Positions 32,526 to 41,576 of a DNA stretch of 64,000 bases are shown here, one piece after another; within the stretch, counting starts at the first letter, position 1, and each line of letters opens with the position of its first letter. Origin of the DNA: Sedimenticola hydrogenitrophicus (GTDB lineage: Bacteria > Pseudomonadota > Gammaproteobacteria > Chromatiales > Chromatiaceae); the NCBI RefSeq assembly GCF_029017505.1, contig NZ_JAQGEI010000020.1, positions 32,440-96,439 of the forward strand. The letters run 5' to 3'. The notes under the pieces are model-generated. The model worked only from the letters and a program-made list of their open reading frames with translations, made no database searches and was not told the DNA's origin. A program made the translations under genes and the position numbers.

Positions 32526-34762
32526 GGGGTTCTACTCCTCGCATTGGGTCCGGCAGACCGCTCGATACGGTCTGCATGGTGCGGCTCCGCGCCGATGGTG
32601 GGCAGCCTCAGGATCACGCTGGCGCCCCCCTGCGGGCGGTTTTCGGCCCAGATGGTACCAGCATGCTCCTCGGCGATCTTCTTAACCACCGCCAGGCCCA
32701 GCCCGGTCCCCCTGACCTTGGTGGTGACATAGGGTTCAAACAGGTGGGCCAGGATCTCGGCATCGAAACCGGGGCCGTTGTCCACCACTTCCAGCTGGAC
32801 AAAGCCACAATCATTGACCATTTTCAACGCTGTGCTGACCTCGATCCGCGGATTTTTTTCCCCGCTGACCGCCTCCTGGGCATTTTTGACCAGGTTGTGC
32901 ACCACCTGGCGCAGCCGCACCGGGTCCGCCTCGACCCGGGTCTCGCCCGCCCCCAGGTGGATAACCAGGCCGGAGCTCAGGCCGGCGCTGCGGTACAGGT
33001 CCAGCACCTCCTGGACCAGGCCGTCCAGGTGTACCGGCTGCGGATCGATGCGCGAGGGCCGGGCATAGTCGGAGAAGGCGTTGACCATCTCCTTCATCGC
33101 CTCGACCTGGGAGACGATGGTGTGGGTGGCCCGGTCCAGCACATCGGCATCCTTGCCGTGCATCTTGTTCAGGTATTTGTGCCGCAACCGCTCCGCCGAG
33201 AGCTGAATTGGCGTCAGCGGGTTCTTGATCTCGTGGGCCAGACGCCGTGCCACCTCGCCCCAGGCGGCATCGCGCTGCGCCTTGAGCAGGTTGGTGATGT
33301 CGTCGAACACCAGGCCATAGCCCATCGACTCGTCGTCCGGCTGGGCCAGTGGGGTGCCCCGGCACAGCAGCACCTGGCGCCCTTCACCGCCGATCAGGGT
33401 GATCTGGCCGCGCCAGTCGCGCTGCTCCTGCTCCACCGGCCCGCGCACCGCCTCGATGAACTGGCGCAGGCGCGGCGACACCTCGGCCAGAGCGTCGGCA
33501 TCCTCGCCCAGCATCCGCGACAGATCCACTTTCAGGATCTCCCCCGCCGCCTGGTTGGCGGTGCGCAGATGACCGGCCGCATCGAGCGACATCACCCCCG
33601 AGGAGAGGCGACCCAGCACCGTCTCCAGGTAGGTGCGCTGCGCCTCCACCTGGCGCTGGGTGCGCGCCGTCTCGTCGCGGGAGTGGGCGATGCGCCGCGA
33701 CATCGAGTTGAACGAGTCCACCAGGAAACCGAGCTCGTCGCGCGCCTTCGGCAACGGCAGCTGCAGGCCGTAGTTGCCCTCCGCCACCTCGCGGGTACCC
33801 TCGGCAATACCGGCCACCGGTCTGACCAGCCGCCGGGCGGTGAAGAAGGCGGCCCAGATCGCCGCCAGCAGGCTGAACAGCAGCACCATCACCAGCGACA
33901 GGGTGAAGGTGCTCTTCAGGCTCTTGCGCAGGAACGCCAGCTCTTTGTAGCGGCTGTAGCTCCCCTCCACCTTGACGGTAAGATCGGCGATGGAACGGGA
34001 GATGGGAAAACGCGCCAGCAGCAGGCGGCTGCGGATCTGGTCCGCCACCACGGCACGCACCTCCAGTTGCCCCTCCACGTTCGGGTTCGGCTCCACCCCG
34101 ACATAGTCCTCGCCGGAGCGGATCTGCTGCAGCATCGCCCCATCCAACCGGCTGGTGAGCAGGATACTGGGATCGGCGTTGACGCTGGCGATCGACCTGC
34201 CGTTGGCATCCATCAACACCAGCTCGCTGGCGCCGAACTGCTCGCGCAGATCCTCCAGGCTGAGGCTGAGACCGGCCACCGAGGAGCCGGACAGCTCTTC
34301 CAGCAGCAGTTGGGCCACCTTCAGGCGCTCCAGTTTGTGCAGATCCAGGGAGGCCCGGCCCAGGCTGAGGGCATCCTCCATGGACTGGTCGATATGCACA
34401 TCAAACCAGCTGTCGATACCCTTAAGCAGAAACTGCTGGGAGTAGTAATAGACCACCGTCACCGGAGCCAGCGACAGCGCCACGAACACCACCACCAGGC
34501 GCAGCGCCAGCCGCGAGCCGGCCGCCTGGCGGCGATAGCGGGTGATCAGCCGGACGATATTGAAGCTGACCACGATCACCATGGCGAACAGGCCGAGCAC
34601 GCTGGTCACCAGCAGCGGGATGAACAGCCGGCTCAGCTCCTCGGTGTTCTGCAGGGCGCCGCTCATCAGGTGCAGCGAGACCAGCACCACCGCCAGCAGC
34701 AAGACCACCGGCAGCGCCCCACTGGTCAGTCGTTTCAGGGCTGCAGGCGCCATAGGCTCCAC
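32522..34762 (-). CDS. ntrY: NtrY-type membrane sensor histidine kinase
   Basis: 746 aa (a second ATG nine bases in is possible). Two N-terminal membrane segments, a periplasmic-type region around residues 95-285, a third helix near 290, a HAMP linker (ARRLVRPVAGIAEGTREVAE), a PAS domain and a kinase core follow. The H-box is RRLAHEIKNPLTPIQLSAER, the N-box VVHNLVKNAQEAV, and the G-boxes DNGPGFD and GTGLGLAVVKKI. NtrY senses an unidentified signal, linked in other bacteria to nitrogen or redox state, and phosphorylates NtrX. The start overlaps the DUF4390 gene by 28 bases. Confidence 0.94.
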   Translation of the reverse strand: MEPMAPAALKRLTSGALPVVLLLAVVLVSLHLMSGALQNTEELSRLFIPLLVTSVLGLFAMVIVVSFNIVRLITRYRRQAAGSRLALRLVVVFVALSLAPVTVVYYYSQQFLLKGIDSWFDVHIDQSMEDALSLGRASLDLHKLERLKVAQLLLEELSGSSVAGLSLSLEDLREQFGASELVLMDANGRSIASVNADPSILLTSRLDGAMLQQIRSGEDYVGVEPNPNVEGQLEVRAVVADQIRSRLLLARFPISRSIADLTVKVEGSYSRYKELAFLRKSLKSTFTLSLVMVLLFSLLAAIWAAFFTARRLVRPVAGIAEGTREVAEGNYGLQLPLPKARDELGFLVDSFNSMSRRIAHSRDETARTQRQVEAQRTYLETVLGRLSSGVMSLDAAGHLRTANQAAGEILKVDLSRMLGEDADALAEVSPRLRQFIEAVRGPVEQEQRDWRGQITLIGGEGRQVLLCRGTPLAQPDDESMGYGLVFDDITNLLKAQRDAAWGEVARRLAHEIKNPLTPIQLSAERLRHKYLNKMHGKDADVLDRATHTIVSQVEAMKEMVNAFSDYARPSRIDPQPVHLDGLVQEVLDLYRSAGLSSGLVIHLGAGETRVEADPVRLRQVVHNLVKNAQEAVSGEKNPRIEVSTALKMVNDCGFVQLEVVDNGPGFDAEILAHLFEPYVTTKVRGTGLGLAVVKKIAEEHAGTIWAENRPQGGASVILRLPTIGAEPHHADRIERSAGPNARSRTP

Positions 34763-35319
34763 TCACTGGACAGATTCCATGCCGGGCTCAGGTAGGCCAG
34801 GGGACGCAGCGGCAGGGGCAGCGCCTCGATGTCCAGGCTGGACCTGAGGGACAGCCGGTAGGTCTCGCCCCGCTGCAGTTTCTCCACCCGTATCAGCTGC
34901 ACATCCCGGACCCGGCCCAGGGCGGTGAAGGCCGCCTCGCGGGTGGCGAAGTACTGCTGGGTGCCGCTGGCGAGATCGGTCACCTGATAGAGGCCGTGCA
35001 ACGCCTGGTACAGGATCCGGTAGCGTAGCCGGGCGTCCACCAGATCCGCCTCCCAGATCCAGGCGCCCTCGCGGCGCAGCTGGATATGCACCTCCAGGGT
35101 CAGCGGCACCCCGCTCTCCAGCGCCTCCAGCGCCTCGTCGCTGAACCGGTAACGGATGCTGGCCTCCATCAGATAGGCCCCTTCCACCTCACGCGCCGTC
35201 AGCCCCTCCACCTCGAACGCCTCGGCCAGCGCCGGCAGACTGAGGGTCAGGGCGGCACACAGCAGGAGCAGCCTGATGGCGGTCTGCACGGGTCCGGCTT
35301 GTGATCGAGAGTAATACAT
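34735..35319 (-). CDS. DUF4390 exported protein
   Basis: 194 aa. A signal peptide occupies about residues 14-33 (AIRLLLLCAALTLSLPALAE). The mature part has ASIRYRFSDEALEALESGVP, RLRYRILYQALHGLYQVTD and a C-terminal LRPLAYLSPAWNLSSEWSLW, all characteristic of DUF4390. Function unknown. The family is regularly found between rsmB and ntrY, as here, suggesting a link to the NtrY periplasmic sensor. It lies six bases after the rsmB stop. Confidence 0.88.
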   Translation of the reverse strand: MYYSRSQAGPVQTAIRLLLLCAALTLSLPALAEAFEVEGLTAREVEGAYLMEASIRYRFSDEALEALESGVPLTLEVHIQLRREGAWIWEADLVDARLRYRILYQALHGLYQVTDLASGTQQYFATREAAFTALGRVRDVQLIRVEKLQRGETYRLSLRSSLDIEALPLPLRPLAYLSPAWNLSSEWSLWRLQP

Positions 35320-35325
35320 ACGCTA

Positions 35326-36636
35326 CTAGATTTTCTCCAGACAGGCATAGTAGAACCCATCCATGGTCGCTTCACCAGGCAGCGTCTGCCGGCCCGCCGC
35401 ACGGGGGTGCCCCCATTCCGCTTCGATCGGCCGTTCGCGGGCGTCCGCGGTCTGGGCAAGAAAGCGGCCCACCTGACCCTCATTTTCATCCGCCAACAGC
35501 GAACAGGTGGCATACAGCAGCCGGCCACCCGGCTTCAGCAGCGGCCAGACGGCGTGCAGGATATGCCCCTGGGTCCGCACCAGGGCGGCGATGTCCCGGT
35601 CGCGGCGCAACAGCTTGATATCGGGATGGCGACGCATCACCCCGGTGGCCGAACAGGGTACGTCCAGCAGGATGCGGTCATACTGCCGGGCGGCCCAGTC
35701 ACCCCGCGGATCGGCCGCATCCCCCGGCACGATATCGGCCGTTACCCCCAGCCGCGCCAGGTTGTGGCGCACCCGCTCCAGGCGGCGCGGCTCCAGGTCC
35801 ATGGCGGTGAGCCGGACCGGCGCCGTTTCCAGGATATGCCCCGACTTGCCGCCCGGCGCGGCGCAGGCGTCCAGCACCAGCTGGCCGGGCCGCAGATCCA
35901 GCAGTGGCGCCGCCAGTTGCGCCCCGCCGTCCTGCACCGAGACCCGGCCCTCGGCAAACCCGGGCAGCTCCGTCGCATCCATCGGTTTCCCCAGGATCAG
36001 GCCGCAGGGCACCTGGGGAATGGGGGTCGCCTCGATGTTCGACGCCGCCAGCAGCGCCAGGTACTGTTCCCGGCTGTTGGCCGCCAGATTGACCCGCAGG
36101 CTCATGGGCGGATGTTCGTTGGTCGCCTGCAGGATCGCCTCCCAGTGGTTGGGCCAATCGCGGCGGATACGCTGGTACAGCCAGCCGGGCACGGCGTAGC
36201 GGCTGAGGGGGTCGGCATCCGCCGCCGCCAGCAGCGCCTCGCGCTCACGCTGGAAGCGGCGCAGCAGGGCGTTGATCAGCCCCACCGCCCAGGTTTTGCT
36301 CAGTAGCCGGGCCGCCTCCACCGTCTCCGCCACCGCGGCGTGGGGCGCCACCCGCATATAGATCAGCTGGTAGAGGCCGAGCAGGATCAGCGCCTGCACC
36401 TCCCCCTCCCTGGGCTTGATCGGTTTGCTCAGCAGTTGCCCGGCGATCCGCTCCAGCCGCGGGCGCCAGCGCGCCACCCCGAAGCAGAACTCCTGCACCA
36501 GCCCGCGGTCGCGCGGCGCGACCGCATCCAGCCCCTGTTCGAGCAGATCGGAGATCGAGCGGCCGGCGGCCAGCTGGCGCAACAGCTGCGCCGCCACTAC
36601 CCGTGGATTTCCCTGGACGGCGGCCTTCATGACCAT
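35326..36636 (-). CDS. rsmB: 16S rRNA (cytosine-967-C5)-methyltransferase
   Basis: 436 aa. The N-terminal NusB-like domain occupies roughly residues 5-140. The SAM-binding domain has LVLDACAAPGGKSGHILE, DLEPRRLERVRHNLARLG and the catalytic-cysteine motif LLDVPCSATGVMRRHPD; the second catalytic Cys is in LLYATCSLLADENEGQV. RsmB methylates C967 of 16S rRNA. It lies 30 bases after fmt in the conserved def-fmt-rsmB order. The start could also be ATG 36630. Confidence 0.95.
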   Translation of the reverse strand: MVMKAAVQGNPRVVAAQLLRQLAAGRSISDLLEQGLDAVAPRDRGLVQEFCFGVARWRPRLERIAGQLLSKPIKPREGEVQALILLGLYQLIYMRVAPHAAVAETVEAARLLSKTWAVGLINALLRRFQREREALLAAADADPLSRYAVPGWLYQRIRRDWPNHWEAILQATNEHPPMSLRVNLAANSREQYLALLAASNIEATPIPQVPCGLILGKPMDATELPGFAEGRVSVQDGGAQLAAPLLDLRPGQLVLDACAAPGGKSGHILETAPVRLTAMDLEPRRLERVRHNLARLGVTADIVPGDAADPRGDWAARQYDRILLDVPCSATGVMRRHPDIKLLRRDRDIAALVRTQGHILHAVWPLLKPGGRLLYATCSLLADENEGQVGRFLAQTADARERPIEAEWGHPRAAGRQTLPGEATMDGFYYACLEKI

Positions 36637-36666
36637 GGCTGAACTGGGGGCTGAATGGGCGGCGGA

Positions 36667-37605
36667 TTAACCAAGTACCACCCCTTGCGGGTCGTGGGCG
36701 TTGAGAAAGTCGGCGGCACTCATGGCCCGCTTTCCCGGCAACTGCAGCGAACGGATGCGCAACAGCCCCTCCCCGGTAGCCACATCGATGCCGTCGCGGC
36801 CACAGGCCACCACGGTCCCCGGCGCGGCCGCCATCGGGCCGGGCAGCGGCGTACTCTCCCAGATGCGCAGCACCTCGCCCGCCAGCCGGGTCTGCGCCAC
36901 CGGCCAGGGGTTGAAGGCGCGCACCTGCCGGTCCAGCGCCCGCGCATCCCGGTTCCACTCCAGGGTGGACTCCGCCTTCTCCAGCTTGCTGGCGTAGTTG
37001 GCCAGCGCCTCGTCCTGGCGCTCCGCCTGCAGGGTGCCATCGGCGACGCCCGGCAACGCCGCCATCAGCGCCTCGGCCCCCAGCTCGGAGAGCCGGTCGT
37101 GCAGGGCGCCGCCGGTCTCGTCCGCACCGATCGCCAGTTCCCGCTGGAGCAACATCGGGCCGGTATCCAGCCCCGCCTCCATCTCCATGATGGTGATGCC
37201 GGTGCGAGCATCGCCGGCCAGCACCGCGCGCTGGATCGGCGCCGCGCCGCGCCAGCGCGGCAGCAGCGAGGCGTGGATATTGATACAGCCCAGCCGCGGC
37301 GCATCCAGCACCCGCTGCGGCAGGATCAGCCCGTAGGCCACCACCACCATCAGGTCGGCCTGTAGCTCCTCCAGCGCCGCCAGATCCTCCTCCTGGCGAA
37401 AGTTCCTGGGCTGGTGGACGGGAATTGCATGCTCCAGCGCCAGCCGCTTGACCGGACTGGCGGTCAGTTTGCGGCCGCGCCCGGCCGGCCGGTCGGGCTG
37501 GGTATAGACCGCCACCACCTGGTGGGGGGAGCGGATCAGTTCACGCAGCGGGGGGACCGAGAACTCAGGGGTTCCGGCAAAAATGATCTTCAGCTTGTCA
37601 CTCAT
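36667..37605 (-). CDS. fmt: Methionyl-tRNA formyltransferase
   Basis: 312 aa from ATG 37605. The N-terminal formyltransferase domain has [19 protein letters not shown] and the folate/catalytic segment [20 protein letters not shown] with Asn, His and Asp ([12 protein letters not shown]). The C-terminal OB-like domain binds tRNA. Fmt formylates Met-tRNA for translation initiation; its partner Def removes the formyl group. Usually fmt follows def within a few bases. Here a 167-bp repeat lies between them. Confidence 0.95.
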   Translation of the reverse strand: MSDKLKIIFAGTPEFSVPPLRELIRSPHQVVAVYTQPDRPAGRGRKLTASPVKRLALEHAIPVHQPRNFRQEEDLAALEELQADLMVVVAYGLILPQRVLDAPRLGCINIHASLLPRWRGAAPIQRAVLAGDARTGITIMEMEAGLDTGPMLLQRELAIGADETGGALHDRLSELGAEALMAALPGVADGTLQAERQDEALANYASKLEKAESTLEWNRDARALDRQVRAFNPWPVAQTRLAGEVLRIWESTPLPGPMAAAPGTVVACGRDGIDVATGEGLLRIRSLQLPGKRAMSAADFLNAHDPQGVVLG

Positions 37606-37606
37606 T

Positions 37607-37773
37607 ATCCTAGAATCCTCAGTTGGACGGCCGCCAGGGTGCGTGCCGCGCGGTGCGTGCACTGGCGGTCGTAGCGGCCTTCACCCGATGGGTGTATCGA
37701 CGATTGCAGAGTAACTTTTCGCATATTAATGGCTTACATGCCGCTCGAAGCGGTCAACCGAGGAATCTAGGAT
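37607..37773. repeat. Family D MITE between def and fmt
   Basis: 167 bp with imperfect inverted ends of about 24 bases: the left end begins ATCCTAGAATCCTCAGTTGG and the right end, on the minus strand, begins ATCCTAGATTCCTCGGTTGA. It starts two bases upstream of the fmt start codon, so it replaces the native leader and ribosome-site region of fmt. The remaining 80 bases to def hold nothing recognised. Confidence 0.65.
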
Positions 37774-37854
37774 TATTGTTCTCGTGGCCGCTCAGGCCGT
37801 CACGACGGGGATCACGGACGGTACGGAAACCGCGGCGGCGCCATTCAAAGCGCC

Positions 37855-38382
37855 TCAAAGCGCTTGGCCGGCAGCCTCCGGCTGCCCCTGCCGGCTCTCT
37901 TTTTCCAGCTTCTTGCGGATCCGCTGCCTCTTCAGATTGGACAGGTTGTCGATGAACAGCTTGCCCTCCAGGTGATCCAGTTCATGCTGGATGCAGACCG
38001 CCAGCAGGTCGTCCGCTGCAAATTCGATGGTCTCGCCGTCCAGATTCTGCGCCCGCACCTTGATATCGGTCGCCCTGACGACCGGCTCAAACACCCCGGG
38101 CACCGACAGACAGCCCTCGTCCATCTTGTGTTCGCCGTGCTTCTCCAGGATCACCGGATTGACCAGGCAGAGTGGGTCATCATGGTTTTCCGAGACATCG
38201 ATCACCACCAGCCGGCGCGGGTCGTTCACCTGAATCGACGCCAGGCCGATACCGGGGGCCTGATACATGGTTTCCAGCATATCGGCGGCCAGTTTGCGCA
38301 AATCAGCGTCAAAAGTTTTCACAACCTGTGCTTTATTACGCAATCTGGGGTCTGGAAAATGGAGTATGTTCAGAATTGCCAT
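37855..38382 (-). CDS. def: Peptide deformylase
   Basis: 175 aa from ATG 38382. The three family motifs are present: GIGLASIQV (motif 1, with Ser in place of the common Ala), EGCLSVPG (metal-binding Cys) and [12 protein letters not shown] (two metal-binding His and catalytic Glu). The enzyme removes N-formyl groups from nascent proteins. It is divergent from the LysM gene, with a 132-base gap carrying both promoters. Confidence 0.95.
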   Translation of the reverse strand: MAILNILHFPDPRLRNKAQVVKTFDADLRKLAADMLETMYQAPGIGLASIQVNDPRRLVVIDVSENHDDPLCLVNPVILEKHGEHKMDEGCLSVPGVFEPVVRATDIKVRAQNLDGETIEFAADDLLAVCIQHELDHLEGKLFIDNLSNLKRQRIRKKLEKESRQGQPEAAGQAL

Positions 38383-38514
38383 TGGGTTTTCCGTCAATCT
38401 ATAGTACAAAGCTAGAATAATTCGCTAACATTATGATGATACAGGATTCTGGGCCACCCATCCGGCCGGATTTACTGGTCATCCGGAACCAACAGTCAAC
38501 GCAAAGGGATCGCC

Positions 38515-39552
38515 ATGTCTACGTCTAGCAACAAGCTCGCCTGCCTGGTATTTGGCCTGCTCATCTCCTGGGGCGCACTGGCTGCCGAACCGGTCGCCGT
38601 CAATCCCGACCACCCCGACCGGTACGTGGTGGTCAGGGGGGATACCCTGTGGGATATCGCCGGGCGCTTCCTGCGGGATCCCTGGCTCTGGCCCGATGTC
38701 TGGCATGTCAATCCGCAGATCGCCAACCCGCACCTGATCTACCCCGGTGATATTATCACAATGACCTATGTAAACGGGCAGTTGCGTCTGGGCCTGGAGC
38801 GTGGTTCGCTGGTGCAGCTCTCGCCCCAGATCCGTTCCACGCCGCTGGATGGCGCCATCCCGGCCATCCCGATCGACGCCATCCACCAGTTCCTCACCCG
38901 TCCCTATGTCATGGACCAGGACGAGCTGGACAGCGCCCCCTACGTGGTCGCATTCGCCGACGAGCACATACTCGGCAGCAATGACGTCAAGGCCTATGTC
39001 CGCGCCATCGACACTACAGACAACAGAAAATTTGATGTGGTTCGGCCAGGCGACGCCTACAAGGACGCCGAGACCGGGGAAATCCTCGGTTACGAGGCGC
39101 TCTACATCAGCAGCAGCGACCTGCTGCAGCCCGGCGACCCGGCCACCCTGATGCTCAGCAACATGGAGCTGGAGACCATCAAGGGCGACCGCGTGCTGCC
39201 GGTGGCGGAGGACACGCCGCTGAACACCTTCTTCCCCGCCGCCCCCAAGCAGGAGGTCAATGGCAGCATCATCTCGGTGCTCAACGGGGTCACTCAGATC
39301 GGCCAGTTCAATGTGGTGGTACTGGACCGCGGCGCCAGCGACGGCCTTGAGCCCGGCAGCGTCCTGACCATCGACCACCGGGGCGAGACCATTCGCGATA
39401 TCGTCTCCAAGACCGCCGGCGAGACCGTGACCCTGCCGGACGAACCGGCCGGCACCCTGATGGTGTTCCGCACCTTCGACCGGGTCAGTTTCGCCCTGAT
39501 CATGAAGGCCAGCCGGGCCATTCACGTGCTGGACCGGGTGCACAACCCCTAA
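38515..39552 (+). CDS. LysM-domain exported protein
   Basis: 345 aa. Signal peptide about residues 1-23 (LACLVFGLLISWGALAAEP). A LysM domain follows at about residues 36-85: YVVVRGDTLWDIAGRFLRDP, then DVWHVNPQIANPHLIYPGD. The rest is a conserved beta-rich region without named motif. LysM binds peptidoglycan. Genes of this type sit between def and dprA throughout gammaproteobacteria, and this one keeps that position; its cellular role is not established. It is 18 bases upstream of dprA. Confidence 0.88.
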   Translation: MSTSSNKLACLVFGLLISWGALAAEPVAVNPDHPDRYVVVRGDTLWDIAGRFLRDPWLWPDVWHVNPQIANPHLIYPGDIITMTYVNGQLRLGLERGSLVQLSPQIRSTPLDGAIPAIPIDAIHQFLTRPYVMDQDELDSAPYVVAFADEHILGSNDVKAYVRAIDTTDNRKFDVVRPGDAYKDAETGEILGYEALYISSSDLLQPGDPATLMLSNMELETIKGDRVLPVAEDTPLNTFFPAAPKQEVNGSIISVLNGVTQIGQFNVVVLDRGASDGLEPGSVLTIDHRGETIRDIVSKTAGETVTLPDEPAGTLMVFRTFDRVSFALIMKASRAIHVLDRVHNP

Positions 39553-39570
39553 GAGGATTACCCCGCGCCG

Positions 39571-40758
39571 ATGTCCATTCAGGAGAAGAGTGACCCGGTC
39601 ACTCGGCAGACCAGGGAAGGGAACTGCGAACATCCGGCGGCCGACCCCGCTTACTGGCTGGCACTGCTGCACACCCCCGGGCTTGGCAGCCGCGGTATCA
39701 ACCGGCTGCTGGGCTTCAGCGGCGGGAATCCCCGCCCCCTGTTCGGCGCCCGGCATCCCGCCCACAACGGACTCCGGCCGGAGAGCATCGCCTGGCTGCG
39801 CGCCCCCGACTGGGATCGGGTGGAACGGGACCTGCGCTGGCTGGAGGGGGACGACCGCACCCTCCTCACCCTGCGGGACGCCCGCTATCCGGCGCTGCTC
39901 AAGGAGATCGAAGACCCGCCTCCCCTGCTGTTCGTTCAGGGCGACCCGACGATCCTGGCGATGGCACAACTGGCGATCGTCGGCTCCAGGAACCCGACCC
40001 CGAGCGGCCGACAGACCGCCATGGATTTCGCCCGCTTTCTGGCCCAGGCCGGCCTGGTGATCAGCAGCGGCCTGGCCGCGGGTATCGATGGCGCGGCCCA
40101 CCTCGGCGCGCTGCAGACCGACACGCCCACCCTGGCGGTCACCGGCACCGGTCTGGACCGGGTCTATCCCGCCCGCCACCGCGACCTGGCCCACCGGATT
40201 GCCGAACAGGGCGCGCTGGTCTCGGAACTGCCGCCCGGCACCCCGCCGCTACCGGCCAATTTCCCGCGCCGCAACCGCATCATCAGTGGCCTCAGTATCG
40301 GCACCCTGGTGGTGGAGGCGGCGCAGAAGAGCGGCTCGCTGATCACCGCACGGCTGGCCACGGAACAGGGGCGGGAGGTATTCGCCATACCGGGCTCCAT
40401 CCACAACCCGCTGGCCCGCGGCTGCCATGCGTTGATCCGCCAGGGGGCCAAACTGGTGGAGACGGCGGAAGACATCCTGGAGGAGCTGGGACCGCTGCTC
40501 GGCAGCTTGGTCGCGGCGGGCCCGCAAGCGGCGGATCCGGTCAAGCCCGCGCCGCGGAAATGGGACCAGGAGTACCAGCAACTGATGGCGGCCCTGGATT
40601 TTGATCCGGCACCGGTGGATCTGCTGATTCAGCGCAGCGGATTGACCGCGGACGCGGTTTCCTCCATGCTTCTGCTACTTGAGCTTGAAGGTTTTGTCTC
40701 AGCTGCGGCCGGCGGACGTTATTGTCGAACCGGAAAGATGGGCACCGAACCCCAATAG
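39571..40758 (+). CDS. dprA: DNA-processing protein DprA
   Basis: 395 aa. The Rossmann-like DprA core is visible: LAIVGSRNPTPSGRQTAMDF, then LVISSGLAAGIDGAAHLGAL, then SELPPGTPPLPANFPRRNRI and FAIPGSIHNPLARGCHALIR. A C-terminal winged-helix-type extension lies from about residue 330. DprA loads RecA on incoming single-stranded DNA during natural transformation. It is followed by a repeat and then smg, the usual order. Confidence 0.95.
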   Translation: MSIQEKSDPVTRQTREGNCEHPAADPAYWLALLHTPGLGSRGINRLLGFSGGNPRPLFGARHPAHNGLRPESIAWLRAPDWDRVERDLRWLEGDDRTLLTLRDARYPALLKEIEDPPPLLFVQGDPTILAMAQLAIVGSRNPTPSGRQTAMDFARFLAQAGLVISSGLAAGIDGAAHLGALQTDTPTLAVTGTGLDRVYPARHRDLAHRIAEQGALVSELPPGTPPLPANFPRRNRIISGLSIGTLVVEAAQKSGSLITARLATEQGREVFAIPGSIHNPLARGCHALIRQGAKLVETAEDILEELGPLLGSLVAAGPQAADPVKPAPRKWDQEYQQLMAALDFDPAPVDLLIQRSGLTADAVSSMLLLLELEGFVSAAAGGRYCRTGKMGTEPQ

Positions 40759-40803
40759 TTTGCAGATTTTTCCGGATTTTACCGGCATTTATTGGCATTG
40801 CCA

Positions 40804-40965
40804 GGAGCCTGTCGGGCTTGACCGATCGTAGCGAGGGAAAGCTGGTTTGAGACAGATTTTTCGATCTTTCGAGGCGAATAGTGGACCTATTCAACGAGAA
40901 AGATCGGAAAATATGGCCAAATCCGGCTTTTCCGCAGTAGATCAGCGTTAAGTCCGACAGGCTCC
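40804..40965. repeat. Family E MITE, copy 1 (162 bp)
   Basis: Ends GGAGCCTGTCGGGCTT (40804-40819) and AAGTCCGACAGGCTCC (40950-40965) are inverted repeats. The interior contains a second inverted pair, CGATCTTTCGAGG and GAAAGATCGG-type, so the RNA would fold into one long hairpin. A second full copy lies inverted at 53289-53450 with about seven differences over 162 bases. It separates dprA from smg. Confidence 0.85.
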
Positions 40966-40981
40966 CAATGAAGGACGCAGC

Positions 40982-41458
40982 ATGAACGAAAACGTAGTCG
41001 ATATCCTGATCTACCTCTATGAGAACTACATGGACAGCGATCAGGACCCTATTTCCGACCAGGACCAGATCCATGATGAACTGATCCAGGCCGGCTTTCC
41101 CGAACAGGAGGTCGATAAGGCCTTCCAGTGGATGGACGAACTGGCCGAACGGCAGATGCCGGATAACTTCCACCACCAGCCCCAGGGCGCCATGCGCATC
41201 TACACCGCGGACGAGCAGTGCCGCATCGATACCGATTCACGCGGTCTGCTGATGTTCCTGGAACAGAACGGCATCCTTGAACCGGCAGGGCGTGAGCTGG
41301 TGATCGACCGGGCCATCGCCCTGGGCACCCCTACCATCGGGGTCGAAGAGATCAAGTGGGTCGTACTGATGGTGTTGATCAACCAACCAGGCCAGGAGAG
41401 CGCTTTTGCACAGATGGAAGAGTTGGTGTACAACGACATCCCTGCCTATCTGCACTGA
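40982..41458 (+). CDS. smg: Smg family protein (DUF494)
   Basis: 158 aa. MNENVVDILIYLYENYMDSD at the N-terminus and the C-terminal IKWVVLMVLINQPGQESAFA match the Smg/DUF494 family. The protein is acidic, cytoplasmic and helical. Its function is unknown; it is conserved next to dprA and topA in gammaproteobacteria, as here. Confidence 0.93.
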   Translation: MNENVVDILIYLYENYMDSDQDPISDQDQIHDELIQAGFPEQEVDKAFQWMDELAERQMPDNFHHQPQGAMRIYTADEQCRIDTDSRGLLMFLEQNGILEPAGRELVIDRAIALGTPTIGVEEIKWVVLMVLINQPGQESAFAQMEELVYNDIPAYLH

Positions 41459-41576
41459 TAACCCGTTTGGGTCTGTCAGACTGACAATTTTCTAACCGCT
41501 GAATGCTTGCGGACAGACCACCCTCTGTCTGCATTGATAAATTTAGCTGACAAGTTTAAACAACCGAACCGATCCG

